Shown here in pieces: positions 1 to 9,100 of a DNA stretch of 64,000 bases (the first letter of the stretch is position 1; the number at the start of each line of letters is the position of its first letter). Both the position numbers and the translations under genes were made by a program. Source of the DNA: Paludibacteraceae bacterium (lineage in GTDB: Bacteria > Bacteroidota > Bacteroidia > Bacteroidales > Paludibacteraceae); assembly GCA_017551675.1 (NCBI GenBank), contig JAFZLC010000001.1, positions 1-64,000 of the forward strand, read 5' to 3'. The notes beneath the pieces were generated by a model that made no database searches, was not told where the DNA came from, and worked only from the letters and a program-made list of their open reading frames with translations.

Positions 1-27
1 AGTGGGAGAGTAGGTAGCCGCCACTTT
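1..27 (+). rRNA. rrf: 5S ribosomal RNA, 3' end only
   Basis: The first bases contain the conserved gGGGAGAGTAGG-like tail of bacterial 5S rRNA followed by the closing strand of helix I. An intrinsic terminator follows directly, as expected at the end of an rRNA operon. The rest of the operon lies upstream of the window. The exact 3' end (about base 27) is estimated. Confidence 0.8.
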
Positions 28-31
28 TTAC

Positions 32-67
32 GGGAGTTCGACCTTTGCGTCGGACTCCCTTTTTTTT
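32..67 (+). terminator. rRNA operon intrinsic terminator
   Basis: A 9-bp stem pairs 32-40 with 51-59 (one G-T wobble; the 41/50 A-T pair can extend it) and is followed by eight T residues at 60-67. It sits a few bases after the 5S rRNA end. Confidence 0.85.
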
Positions 68-131
68 GTGCCCGCGCCGTTCCGGTCTGTTTGTCTTCTC
101 ATCATATATATGTGTCCGTGATGTCCGCGTC

Positions 132-159
132 GTAGAGACGCACGGCCGTGCGTCTCTAC
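132..159. repeat. Perfect 28-bp palindrome
   Basis: The 14-base arm GTAGAGACGCACGG is followed at once by its exact reverse complement, so the 28 bases form a perfect GC-rich palindrome with no loop in an AT-rich spacer. It lies about 65 bp after the rRNA terminator. There is no T tract, so it is not a typical terminator. It could be a dispersed palindromic repeat or a protein binding site. Confidence 0.7.
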
Positions 160-264
160 AGGAATCGTACGAACCGACGAAAAGCATCTTCCTGAATGTC
201 AGTTATATACAACCCTATATCAGAAAAAAAAGTCTAAACGTGTTGGTTTTTGTACAAAAAATCC

Positions 265-272
265 TATTTTTG
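265..272 (+). promoter_or_regulatory. Bacteroidota-type -7 box for the gene at 337
   Basis: TATTTTTG matches the TAnnTTTG -7 element of the primary Bacteroidota sigma factor. A TTG at 243-245 lies 19 bases upstream, at about the right place for the -33 element. Transcription would start near 279, giving a leader of about 58 nt. Confidence 0.5.
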
Positions 273-336
273 TCCTATCGGTATAGTATAGTACAAGTGT
301 AGTGTATTTTGCGTTTAACCTAATTGTTTTTTTATT

Positions 337-681
337 ATGAGGTTTGTTTTCAGATTATTAATTTCAATCTTGTTTGTTGGTGCACCAAACCTTATGTTGG
401 GTGCCAAATCTAATTCGACAGACTCTATCCCTCTGATAAGAGTGGAAAATGTAAGTGTCTATGTCGCTCCTAATCCTGCAAGTGAATATCTCACAATCTC
501 TGTCAATGCTGATTTTGATTTTATCTTGTTCAGTTCTAATGGAAAACAAAGCTATTCTGTCTCTGGATGCTCTGAATCTTATAAAATGGATGTCTCTTCG
601 TTATCTCCAGGTATATACATTCTTAATATCCTTGTAGATGAGAACATTTATACAAAAAGAATAATTATTGAGAGAAGATAA
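337..681 (+). CDS. Small secreted protein consisting mostly of a T9SS C-terminal sorting domain
   Basis: The 114-residue product has an N-terminal signal peptide (about residues 1-23, cleavage near LGA-K) and then almost only a type IX secretion sorting domain. The region from about residue 41 carries the family's VYVAPNPASEYL-type entry motif, the mid-domain SPGIYILNI strand and the KRIIIER end. No catalytic or binding domain precedes it. Such domains normally trail a large passenger exported across the outer membrane, so a protein that is nearly all sorting domain is unusual. It could be the remnant of a larger gene, a small surface-anchored protein or a decoy substrate. A similar product is encoded at 37161-37514. 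The start is supported by the upstream -7 box. Confidence 0.75.
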   Translation: MRFVFRLLISILFVGAPNLMLGAKSNSTDSIPLIRVENVSVYVAPNPASEYLTISVNADFDFILFSSNGKQSYSVSGCSESYKMDVSSLSPGIYILNILVDENIYTKRIIIERR

Positions 682-708
682 GTCTGATAGTTCGTTGCTG
701 TTAATTGT

Positions 709-1281
709 ATGGCTTTTGGTAATTTTAAAATAACATTCAACTCCCCAGTTATACTCTCTTTTATTATCATTTCAGCTGTCTCATTGGTTATGGGTACGCT
801 GACAGCTGGTTTGACTACGAGAATGTTCTTTTCTTCGTATCCCTCTTCTTGGCTTTCTCCCATGACCTACCTACGTATGTTTACCTATGTCTTAGGTCAT
901 GCAGATGCTTCTCATTTCTTTAATAATATGTTGTTGTTCGTCTTGATCGGACCTATTTTAGAGGAAAAGTATGGGAGTAAGAGAATCTTGATTGTTATTG
1001 TTGCTACTGCATTGGTCTCAGCTCTTATCAATAATATATTTTTCACAACAGGCATTTTAGGTGCCTCCGGTATTGTCTTTGCCTTCATCGTGTTGGCATC
1101 TATGACCTCTTTCAAAGAAGGTGAAATACCTCTTACCTTTGTTATTGTCTTGATTCTCTATTTAGGTAAGGAAATATTGAATGGACTGTTTAATGTGGAT
1201 AATATCTCTCAAATGGGTCATTTGATTGGTGGATGCTGTGGCGCTGTAGCTGGTTTCCTTTTTCAAAAAAATCACATATAA
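709..1281 (+). CDS. Rhomboid family intramembrane serine protease
   Basis: The 190-residue polytopic membrane protein has the rhomboid signature. The catalytic serine lies in GASG (residues 118-121, Ser120) in one helix, and the partner His171 lies in a later helix (MGHLIGG). The oxyanion-side HADASHFFNN segment (His64, His69, Asn73) comes before them. Rhomboids cleave substrate transmembrane segments within the inner membrane. This one lacks extra soluble domains and is close to the minimal six-helix core. The stop is followed one base later by the HAD phosphatase gene, suggesting co-transcription. The substrate cannot be inferred. Confidence 0.85.
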   Translation: MAFGNFKITFNSPVILSFIIISAVSLVMGTLTAGLTTRMFFSSYPSSWLSPMTYLRMFTYVLGHADASHFFNNMLLFVLIGPILEEKYGSKRILIVIVATALVSALINNIFFTTGILGASGIVFAFIVLASMTSFKEGEIPLTFVIVLILYLGKEILNGLFNVDNISQMGHLIGGCCGAVAGFLFQKNHI

Positions 1282-1282
1282 G

Positions 1283-1999
1283 ATGTACAAAACTCTATTT
1301 ATCGACTTCGATGACACGTTGTATGATACTCGTGGTAACGCGGAACTCTCTTTGAAAGAGACATTTGATTATTTTCATTTCGATCAATATTTTCCAGACT
1401 TCGAAACTTTCTCCGTTTCCTATTGGAAAACAAATGTCGAATTGTGGGATGCGTATGCTAAAGGGGAGATTGAACGTGATTATTTGATGGTGGAGAGATT
1501 TCGTCGTCCTATATCAGATGGTATTAAGGCTGATGGTTCTCATTTATCACCTACAAAAGAGTTTTGTCTGCAAGTGAGTGATGTATTCCTTGATTTCTGT
1601 GCCAATAAGCCAGGTGTTGTGGATGGAGCTCATGAATTGATGAACTATTTGAAAGAGAAAGGATATCGCTTGTATATGTGTAGTAATGGATTCCATGAAG
1701 TACAATATAGAAAATTACGTTCTTGTGGTCTGTTTGATGCCTTTGATGGAATCATCTTGTCTGAAGATGCAGGCGCCAATAAACCTAGTATTGATTATTT
1801 TAACTATGCATTCCGTGTTTCCAACGCATCTCCTGAAGAGACATTGATGATCGGTGATAATTATATTACAGATATAAAAGGAGCTCAATCAGCTGGACTT
1901 CATGTAATGTTTTTTAATAGACATCCCTCTACATTTTCCACCCCAGACCGAGTGGATTATGAAATTCATTCGCTGAAAGAAGCTATGAATTATTTATAA
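1283..1999 (+). CDS. yjjG: HAD superfamily hydrolase, YjjG-type pyrimidine nucleotidase
   Basis: The 238-residue protein shows the four HAD motifs in order: DFDDTLYDT at the N-terminus (nucleophile Asp8, Asp10), CSNGF in the middle (Thr/Ser motif II), a Lys in ANKPS (motif III) and IGDNYITDIKGA (motif IV acidic pair). Length and order fit the YjjG-like (TIGR02254-type) noncanonical pyrimidine nucleotidase subgroup, which removes phosphate from damaged pyrimidine nucleotides in the cytoplasm. The exact substrate is inferred from family resemblance. It starts one base after the rhomboid gene ends and is probably translated from the same mRNA. Confidence 0.8.
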   Translation: MYKTLFIDFDDTLYDTRGNAELSLKETFDYFHFDQYFPDFETFSVSYWKTNVELWDAYAKGEIERDYLMVERFRRPISDGIKADGSHLSPTKEFCLQVSDVFLDFCANKPGVVDGAHELMNYLKEKGYRLYMCSNGFHEVQYRKLRSCGLFDAFDGIILSEDAGANKPSIDYFNYAFRVSNASPEETLMIGDNYITDIKGAQSAGLHVMFFNRHPSTFSTPDRVDYEIHSLKEAMNYL

Positions 2000-2149
2000 A
2001 GAAATCCTGCCACCTTATTTAGAACTTTTTTTTTGTATTTATTTAAAAATGAGATTGTTGCGATAAATTAATCTTTATCGTAAAGAGATTGTTTTACTAT
2101 TTTACCAATGTTTGATTCTAATTTACCATTCTAAAAAGTTGTTTTGCCA

Positions 2150-2250
2150 TACTTTTGAATCGCTGTAAAAAACGTACATATATTACATCATAAACTCGAC
2201 CATATATTATATCGTAAATTTTAGAATCACCATACGATAGAATATCGTAT
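2150..2250 (+). promoter_or_regulatory. Putative promoter and inverted repeat upstream of the esterase gene
   Basis: TACTTTTG at 2150-2157 matches the TAnnTTTG -7 element, though no convincing -33 element is seen. A dyad, ATACGAT at 2232-2238 and ATCGTAT at 2244-2250, lies 14 bases before the start codon and could be an operator or a small leader hairpin. The rest of 2000-2264 is AT-rich with nothing recognisable. Confidence 0.35.
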
Positions 2251-2264
2251 TTAAATGTAAAGTT

Positions 2265-3425
2265 ATGAAAAGATTGTTGTTTATTTTATTGCCCTTTTTG
2301 GGCTTGAATTCATTCGCCCAAAATGGGGGATTCGGCGGATTTGGCGGTGGTGAGAACCTTAGTTCTTATACGTCAAAAAAGGATATTAATTACGTTGGGG
2401 ATGGTAAGACATATCATGCGATGGATGTTTATTATCCTAAGGAGTCAAAGGATTCCTATCCTGTTATTATTCATGTTTATGGAAGTGCATGGTCGAGCAA
2501 CAATGGAAAAGGAAATGCCGACTTGGGAACTGTAGGTAAGGCTGCAGTGGATGCTGGCTATATATTTGTTACACCTAACCATCGCTCGAATAGTGATGCT
2601 CAATGGCCAGGACAGATCAACGACATTAAGGCTGTTGTTCGCTATCTAAGAGGAAATGCACAAGAACTGAAAGTGGATACTTCGTTCATTGCTATCTCTG
2701 GATTCTCATCAGGAGGTCATTTGGCTACAATGATGGGTACCTCTCGTAATGTGAAGGAGTATACTGTTGGCTCCACCACGATGGACATTGAGGGAAATCT
2801 AGGTAGATTCACAGATTTTAGTAGTAGTGTGGATGCAGTGTGCGACTGGTCGGGTCCTGTAATCCTTGATAAGGTAAATTGCGGTAACGCGATGGATTTG
2901 AACAGTTTCATTACTCCATTGTTTGGTAATTGTTCCGCATCGCAATGCCCTGACAAGTATGCGTTGGCTACAGCTGTAACCTTTATTGACCCTAGTGATC
3001 CACCATACATAATCGTGCATGGATCAGCTGATCAAATTGTGGCTCAGTGTCAGAGTGAGATGTTGTATAAGGAATTACAAAAGGGGGGAATAGAATGTGA
3101 ATATATTCCGACAGGAAGTGACCATGGTGTGAATGGAGACAAGTGTCCGGATATGATATCTTTCTTCAATAAAGCCCGCGAGAAGAAAGCTGCTGCAGCT
3201 ACATCGAATGATGAAGTGAAAGCTTTGGGAATTGGCGTTTATAAGACTGAAAGCAAAATAATTCTGACAGAAAATGAAAGAACATCTTATGTGTTATTAG
3301 ACATCACAGGAAAAATTGTCGGACAAGGCGTTGTTGACGATGAGGGTATAAACATTGAGTATCTACCTTATGGAGTTTATATCTTAAGATTAGGAAATGG
3401 CTTAATCTATAAGTTTTTTAAATAA
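2265..3425 (+). CDS. Secreted alpha/beta-hydrolase (esterase) with T9SS sorting domain
   Basis: The 386-residue protein has a signal peptide (residues 1-18), a glycine-rich stretch (21-29), an alpha/beta-hydrolase domain (about 40-310) and a C-terminal T9SS sorting domain (about 320-386). The catalytic triad is visible: Ser148 in GFSSG (a GxSxG elbow), Asp256 in HGSADQ and His287 in SDHG. The HVYGSAW segment supplies the oxyanion region. The arrangement resembles the BD-FAE/acetyl-xylan and feruloyl esterase group, which removes acyl groups from plant polysaccharides. That fits the xylanase and PL11 lyase encoded further on, but the substrate is inferred. The protein is expected outside the cell or on its surface. 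Confidence 0.8.
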   Translation: MKRLLFILLPFLGLNSFAQNGGFGGFGGGENLSSYTSKKDINYVGDGKTYHAMDVYYPKESKDSYPVIIHVYGSAWSSNNGKGNADLGTVGKAAVDAGYIFVTPNHRSNSDAQWPGQINDIKAVVRYLRGNAQELKVDTSFIAISGFSSGGHLATMMGTSRNVKEYTVGSTTMDIEGNLGRFTDFSSSVDAVCDWSGPVILDKVNCGNAMDLNSFITPLFGNCSASQCPDKYALATAVTFIDPSDPPYIIVHGSADQIVAQCQSEMLYKELQKGGIECEYIPTGSDHGVNGDKCPDMISFFNKAREKKAAAATSNDEVKALGIGVYKTESKIILTENERTSYVLLDITGKIVGQGVVDDEGINIEYLPYGVYILRLGNGLIYKFFK

Positions 3426-3447
3426 GTTTGATATTTAGTGATGGGAG

Positions 3448-3479
3448 TGTGCGGGAAGTGATTCTCGCACATTTTTTTT
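3448..3479 (+). terminator. Intrinsic terminator after the esterase
   Basis: A 10-bp stem (3448-3457 with 3462-3471, one G-T wobble) with a GTGA loop is followed by eight T residues. Confidence 0.85.
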
Positions 3480-3484
3480 GTGAT

Positions 3485-3646
3485 TTATAGAATCAGCCAT
3501 AGGGATAAGAATATCACAGAAGGAATGAAAGCAAATATTAAGCAAATATATATCATTTGATGTGCGATTTGTTGTACCTCCTTGTCTTCAGAATTCAGTA
3601 ATTGCTTGTCAGAAAGAAAATCGATATTAAAACGGGGACAATACAT
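3485..3646 (-). CDS. Possible small membrane protein, 53 residues
   Basis: Reading the minus strand of this otherwise empty 380-bp gap gives a 53-codon frame from ATG (3646-3644) to TAA (3487-3485). Residues 1-30 are polar and acidic (for example LLNSEDKEVQQIAHQ), and residues 31-53 form one clear hydrophobic helix that ends the protein (ICLIFAFIPSVIFLSLW). The sequence upstream of the start is A-rich, as is usual before Bacteroidota starts. I recognise no family. It could be a real tail-anchored peptide or the end of a decayed gene, and there is no direct proof of expression. The rest of 3426-3805 holds only the terminator and the leader repeat. Confidence 0.35.
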   Translation of the reverse strand: MYCPRFNIDFLSDKQLLNSEDKEVQQIAHQMIYICLIFAFIPSVIFLSLWLIL

Positions 3647-3734
3647 CGATATTTTTTTGCGTTTGGTAGATTATGGTTTGAACTTTATGAAGGTCATAAT
3701 AATTTTGTAGAGTCAATTACGGTAGATATTTTTT

Positions 3735-3800
3735 CAACATTCGACTTAATAGGTTCTTGCGATTGCTGAAAATTAAATTTTAGAACCTGCATTATAAAAA
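3735..3800 (+). promoter_or_regulatory. Leader with inverted repeat, copy 1 of a duplicated element
   Basis: AGGTTCT (3751-3757) and AGAACCT (3782-3788) form an inverted repeat with a 24-base spacer, ending 17 bases before the lipoprotein start codon. The same leader, with few changes, stands before the next paralogue (4723-4790). It may be an operator or a 5' mRNA hairpin. No strong TAnnTTTG box is seen just upstream. Confidence 0.5.
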
Positions 3801-3805
3801 TACAC

Positions 3806-4510
3806 ATGAGAAAATTAGCATTTTTAGGGTTAGCCCTATCACTATTGGCATCCTGTGTTACAGGATGTAGTAAGGACGAAGATGAGTTTATTGAAGATGG
3901 AGTTACTAAAAGTGGAACAATAGGTAATTATGCCTATGTAGACCTTGGATTAAGTGTGAAATGGGCTACGTATAATGTGGGTGCGACAAGACCTACTGGT
4001 TATGGAAGTTATTTCGCTTGGGGTGAAACAGAGGAGAAGACCTCTTATATGGAGAGTAATTATAAGTGGTGCAAAACTGTACACAATAGAATGCTAAAGT
4101 ATTGTTTGGATACTTGGAGTGACGCTTATGATAACAAGTCAGTATTGGAGGCAGAAGATGATGCAGCAACTGTTAATTGGGGAGGGTCATGGCGTACGCC
4201 AACCTTTGAAGAACAAAAAGAACTGCTTGATGGTTGTACATGGGAGTTTGTTTCTGATTTTAACAATAGAGGTGTAAATGGTGTTGTTGGAACTTCCAAA
4301 AAGAATGGCAATACGATTTTCTTGCCAGCATCTGGATATTTTGAAAGAAGTAATCTTACAAGTTTGTCAGATGTGGGAGTATATTGGAGTGCATCACTAT
4401 CGAGTACGCTTAATGTAAAACTCTTAGGCTTTTTTGTAAAATATAATGAAATACAAGATTATCTTCAATTTCGTGAAACTGGTGCTCCAGTACGTGCCGT
4501 TTCTGAGTGA
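3806..4510 (+). CDS. Lipoprotein with Fib_succ_major-type domain, tandem copy 1
   Basis: The 234-residue product has a lipoprotein signal with two possible lipobox cysteines (Cys17 in LASC, Cys21 in VTGC), a short acidic linker and then one domain of the kind annotated as Fibrobacter succinogenes major paralogous domain. It opens with YVDLGLSVKWATYNVG, followed by FAWGET, a WRTPT segment and a closing APVRAVSE. The role of this domain is not known; it is common in surface lipoproteins of gut Bacteroidota. The gene and its leader and terminator are duplicated next door (4793-5500), and a third, more distant copy lies at 40216-40953. Confidence 0.75.
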   Translation: MRKLAFLGLALSLLASCVTGCSKDEDEFIEDGVTKSGTIGNYAYVDLGLSVKWATYNVGATRPTGYGSYFAWGETEEKTSYMESNYKWCKTVHNRMLKYCLDTWSDAYDNKSVLEAEDDAATVNWGGSWRTPTFEEQKELLDGCTWEFVSDFNNRGVNGVVGTSKKNGNTIFLPASGYFERSNLTSLSDVGVYWSASLSSTLNVKLLGFFVKYNEIQDYLQFRETGAPVRAVSE

Positions 4511-4529
4511 TAGTGTATCTATATCCCTT

Positions 4530-4566
4530 AAGAGGGCGCATCAATCGTAAGTTGATGCGCCCTCTT
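4530..4566 (+). terminator. Hairpin terminator after lipoprotein copy 1
   Basis: A perfect 15-bp stem (4530-4544 with 4552-4566) encloses a 7-base loop and is followed by CGTTTT, a weak T tract. The same hairpin follows copy 2. Confidence 0.7.
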
Positions 4567-4722
4567 CGTTTTAAAAGATAATACCATGCAGGGGAGCCCC
4601 CCATTAGCCTGAGTAGCGTTTTTTTGTGAACTTATCGATGTTTTCAGGATATTGGTAGATTAAAGTTTTCCTATTATGAAGAGCGATATAACTTTGGAGA
4701 GACGATTAAAATAAAGGACTTT

Positions 4723-4790
4723 CAACATTCGACTTAATAGGTTCTTGCGACTGTTGGAAAAATGAATTATAGAACCTGCATTATAAAAAA
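4723..4790 (+). promoter_or_regulatory. Leader with inverted repeat, copy 2
   Basis: AGGTTCT (4739-4745) and AGAACCT (4771-4777) with a 25-base spacer repeat the leader of copy 1. The flanking TTCAACATTCGACTTAAT and GCATTATAAAAA are also conserved. Conservation of non-coding bases around the dyad argues for selection or a recent duplication. Confidence 0.5.
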
Positions 4791-4792
4791 AG

Positions 4793-5500
4793 ATGAAAAA
4801 AATCGCATTTTTAGGGTTGGCATTTGTTCTATTGACTATTTGCACAACGGGATGTCATAAGGAAGACATTGAAGATGAAAAAAAGATTGTAGATGGAGTG
4901 ACTCAATGTGGTATGATAGGTAGATATGCCTATGTCGATTTGGGGCTAAGTGTGAAATGGGCTACGTATAATGTGGGGGCACCTAAGCCTACGGGTTATG
5001 GAAAACATTTTGCATGGGGTGAAACAGTAGAAAAGGAAGAATATTTGACGAGCAATTACAAATGGTATGATCAAGCAAATGATGTATACACTAAATATTG
5101 CACGGATGGATGGTACGGAACCGTAGACGATAAGGAAGTATTGGATGCGGAAGATGATGCAGCAGCTGCTAATTGGGGAGGTACTTGGCGTATGCCTACT
5201 TATAAAGAAATAGAAGAACTGATTAATGGATGTACATGGGAGTTCATTTCTGATTTTAATGGAACTGGAACAGGTGGGGCTCTTGGCACATCCAAGCAGA
5301 ATGGGAATACAATTTTCTTCCCTATGGCTGGAATTCTAGATTATGATGGATATACACCAGATTTGGGATTTTATTGGAGTTCATCACTTTATAACCCTGT
5401 AAGGAGTTATGATATGGGATTCAGAGTTGAAAAAAGAATAATTAAAAGTTATGCAGATCGTCGTGAAGCAGGAGCATCTGTACGCGCCGTTTCTGAATAA
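4793..5500 (+). CDS. Lipoprotein with Fib_succ_major-type domain, tandem copy 2
   Basis: The 235-residue product has the same plan as its upstream neighbour: a lipoprotein signal (candidate Cys17 or Cys21, TTGC), a charged linker and the YVDLGLSVKWATYNVG domain ending in GASVRAVSE. The two are alike through most of the domain but differ in the middle loop (about residues 85-105) and near the C-terminus. That pattern suggests an older duplication with surface loops diverging. It starts 15 bases after the conserved leader dyad and ends before its own copy of the hairpin terminator, so each copy seems to be a separate transcription unit. Function is unknown. Confidence 0.75.
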   Translation: MKKIAFLGLAFVLLTICTTGCHKEDIEDEKKIVDGVTQCGMIGRYAYVDLGLSVKWATYNVGAPKPTGYGKHFAWGETVEKEEYLTSNYKWYDQANDVYTKYCTDGWYGTVDDKEVLDAEDDAAAANWGGTWRMPTYKEIEELINGCTWEFISDFNGTGTGGALGTSKQNGNTIFFPMAGILDYDGYTPDLGFYWSSSLYNPVRSYDMGFRVEKRIIKSYADRREAGASVRAVSE

Positions 5501-5522
5501 CAATTAATTTTCATCCAACAAA

Positions 5523-5553
5523 AGGGCGTATCAATTGTAAATTGATGCGCCCT
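5523..5553 (+). terminator. Hairpin terminator after lipoprotein copy 2
   Basis: A 13-bp stem (5523-5535 with 5541-5553, one G-T wobble) has a 5-base loop. It is the duplicate of the hairpin at 4530-4566, including the CTTCGTTT tail. Confidence 0.7.
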
Positions 5554-5591
5554 CTTCGTTTGAAACTTTATATGGTGAATTTATATACCCC

Positions 5592-6047
5592 TTATCTCAG
5601 TAAATCTTCTATCCTTTTTTTTGCTTTTCTTGCATCATCTATTCTCAAAAGAATATAGACGATTAATCCTAATATGATAGAAAAGATTGTTTCTTCGTCC
5701 ATTCTATTCCCCGAAGATATGTATGTATAAAGATCCTTGATTAGTAAAGAAATCATAAGAGCGAACCACACTATCACAAAGCCTTTTACAATAGGATGTA
5801 ATTGCATTTTGACTGTGATTTTTGAACCGGTATTATGATCTTCAATGTTTCCTAACATTGTGGAAACAATACCTATATATTTTTTGTTTCGTTTGATTTT
5901 GAAGGAATTTTCAAAAATCTCCCCATTAAAAATCTCCTTGCAATTATTATTGCGGTTACTTTTAAAATGGGATGTGTTTTCTTGTAATATTTCTACTACT
6001 TCTTTTTTAGATTTTTTGCTGTTAATGATAAAACCCATAAAATTCAT
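5592..6047 (-). CDS. Hypothetical membrane protein
   Basis: The 151-residue product has a polar, basic N-terminal half (about 1-80) with the segments IFENSFKIKRNKKY and IGIVSTMLGNIE, followed by two transmembrane helices (about residues 87-107 and 120-138) and a basic, helical tail. There is no signal peptide. Proteins of this shape, with an FxIxR strand region before two helices, occur as uncharacterised proteins in gut Bacteroidota, but I cannot name a family. It runs opposite to its neighbours and diverges from the regulator at 6173. Membrane association is predicted; function is unknown. Confidence 0.6.
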   Translation of the reverse strand: MNFMGFIINSKKSKKEVVEILQENTSHFKSNRNNNCKEIFNGEIFENSFKIKRNKKYIGIVSTMLGNIEDHNTGSKITVKMQLHPIVKGFVIVWFALMISLLIKDLYTYISSGNRMDEETIFSIILGLIVYILLRIDDARKAKKRIEDLLR

Positions 6048-6172
6048 AAATCCTTCTTTGTGTATTTATCTTTTATAAATATATATTGGTTTGAAAACCA
6101 TCAATTTCCCTACAAATATATACAAATTCGATTTATTTGTGTATCTTCACATCGTGAATGTGATATGATACC

Positions 6173-9100
6173 ATGAAACGAATTTTGTGTCTGATAATTT
6201 CCATGATTTCCTTTTTCGTCTGTTGGGCGGAAAATGTAGAGTATGCAAGATTTGACCATATTTCCACTAAAGATGGTCTCTCTTCTAATCTTGTTTTTTC
6301 TCTTACAAAGGATTCGACGGGGTTCCTTTGGATAGGAACAGATTTCGGATTGGACCGTTTTGATGGAAAGCATTTTAAACATTATCGTAAAAAAGAATAC
6401 CCTTCATTGCATAGAAACGACATCTATTATGTGAATCATTTAGGGCAAGACCGGATTGTGGTGGGTGGTTTTAGCGGAATGTTTCAGGAGTATGACCGTA
6501 AAAGAGATCTGTTCTTGGAATTGATGCCTACTGAGATGGATTCAATGGGATATTCTCAGATGAAGGGAACCTGCATCTCTCCATCGGGCGATTATTATGT
6601 TTTTTCAAATGAACATGTGTTCAAATATGATGCGGAAAAAGGATGCTTTAATTCGCATTTTGCAGCCTATGACTCGATTCAGTCGTCATTCTGTTTTTCC
6701 TTGTGCGTGGATTCTAAACATCGCTATTGGGTGGGTTCCTTCGACGGATTTGTGGTATACGATGAGATGGGCCGTAAATTGTTATCTTCCTCTGATGATG
6801 CGGAGCAGACTCTCATCAACAGAGCTGTCACCAACATATTGCCCATAGATAAGGATAGAATAGCAGTCTCTTTTATGAATGACAGATTGTGTGTATTCTC
6901 TCAAGACGATTTGTCACAATTGACCGTCATTCATTTGCCTTTTAATAGTGTATCGAAGATGATACAGGCGAAAAACGGACGTTTTTGGTTCGCCACCGAT
7001 GGCGATGGATTATGGTATGCTGATTCCCTAACAAAAGGTACTACTTTTAAGTCTGTTGTCCCTTATCATGGAACAACCGATGATATAAAGAAGATCTATG
7101 GATTGGTGGAGGGAAACGACGGAACCATCTGGATTGGTACTCACAATACGGGTTTGTGGGGTGTTCATCCAAATGAAGATTATAACATTGTTTTTTCTGA
7201 TGAATTTGGTTTTCCAACGAATATGTGTACCTCTTTTTCGGAGGATGACGAAGGAAACTTGTTGGTGGGTACGGATGGAAACGGGCTCTATTCAATCTCA
7301 TCTGATTGGCGCCGCATACGTCATTATGAGTTGAAAAACAACAATGTCACGGGTGTCTGTCCAATGCATGATAGTGTGTTGGTTTCCACTTGGGGTGGCG
7401 GAATACAGTCATTGAATCTCAAGACGGGTCTCTCGTCAGAGATATCCTATGATACAATTCAGCCTACGAATATGTTTTTTTATGTGTCGAGGTCGAATGA
7501 TGGAACATTATGGGGAAGTTCGGCAATGGACGACCTTTATATGAAACGTCCGTCGGAGATGTGGAGAAAACTGAAGTTGAAGGATGATTCTATAGAGGGG
7601 TTGGAAAGTAAGTGGATTGTCCGAACCTATCAGGGTGCAGGATCGTCTATGTGGATATTGGCAGCCAATATGCTATGGTTGTATGACGGGGTGCGCGTCA
7701 AAGCCATTCGTCCTGAGATGTTTGAGGAACGATCACACTCTCCATATTCCATCTACGATGCAGATTCGGATACGGAAGGGAACTTGTATGTCTCTACCAA
7801 TAAGGGAGTCTTTCGTTACTCTGCAGATGGAACTCAGTTAGATACATTATCGTTTATTCCAGATGATTATTATAGGATTCTTAAATATGGAGGAAATGGC
7901 TGCTGTTGGTTGGCTTCCTATAGTACAATACTCTCTTTTGATTCAAAAAAGAAGACGTATGAATCTCTTCCTGGCGTATATCATGATTTGTTTTATATAA
8001 AGTCGGGCTATATGGATTCTAAAGGACGAATCTGTTTGGGTACGTCTGCTGGTTTCTATTTATTCAACCCGTCGAAGGATTTCCCCGACACGACGGTTCA
8101 ATATCTCTCATTCTCTGATTTGTATGTTTCGAGGAAAAAAGTTCTGCCAGGTACGTCAGTGCTGAAGGATGGACCATTGTCAGATTTGAAAGAGATAGAG
8201 TTGGCCTACGGTATGAACGAAATTGATATATGGATTGATGTGTTGGACTATGCTAAATACAACAATGTGCACTTGCGCTATCGAGTGAAGGGTTTGCAAG
8301 ATGAGTGGCTCCCGTTGAAAGATGAGCGTAAGATTTCGTTTAATTACATGCCTACAGGAACATATACCTTGGAGGTGGAAGCCTATCGCTCGTATATGAA
8401 TTGTGATTATCCACGCATTACGCTCGAGATACGAGTATTGCCACCTTGGTGGAAGTCGTGGTGGTTCCGTTCAATCATCCTGGCACTCTTCTTCATAGGA
8501 TTGTCCATCTATATAAAAAAGAGAACGCTTCAGTTGAAGCAGGAGAAGGCTCGTTTGAAACAGGAGATGGAGCAGCAGACGAAGATGTTGAATCAGACAA
8601 TGGATGAACGTAAGAAGTTGATTAACGTATTGTCTCATGATTTGAATAATCCATTGTTCTCTGTTATTGGTAAAGGGAATGAGGAGGTGGCACAACTGAC
8701 ACACGATGAGGTGGTGGAGATGATTGAAGACAAGTCGGTTTGGGAGGAGAACACCGTGTTGATTGTAGATAAGGATGAGAAGACGCAAACGGAGATAAAG
8801 GAGATGTTGAGTGATTATTTCCATGTGATTGTTGCGTCGGATGGAGAGGCGGCAGTGAAGATAGCGGATTCGCAGTTGCCAGATATCATTGTGAGTGATA
8901 TGGATCAGATGGAGTTGAGTGTGGCAGAGATGTCGAAAGAATTGTCTGCATCGGAACGCACACGACATATTCCGATTCTGTTTGTTTCATCGAAGAATGA
9001 TGCGGTAGACCGTTTGTTAGGACTGTTGTGTGGAGCGATTGATTATGTGGCGAAACCATTCAGTCAGTTGGAGTTGTTGTTGAAGTTGACCAATGTCTTG

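Larger units (their letters stand above)
3735..5560 (+). repeat. Tandem duplication of a leader-lipoprotein-terminator cassette
   Basis: Two units of about 0.83 kb (3735-4570 and 4723-5560) repeat in the same order and orientation: leader dyad, lipoprotein gene, hairpin terminator. Non-coding and coding parts are all duplicated, so the event covered a whole transcription unit. Confidence 0.7.

Noticed and set aside
45-302. 85-codon plus-strand frame after the rRNA terminator
   Set aside because: It starts inside the terminator loop, crosses the palindrome and the predicted promoter, and has no signal, domain or helical pattern.
8471-8968. 165-codon frame antisense to the first hybrid regulator
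   Set aside because: Its His/Leu-rich composition reflects the codons of the sense gene; no independent support.
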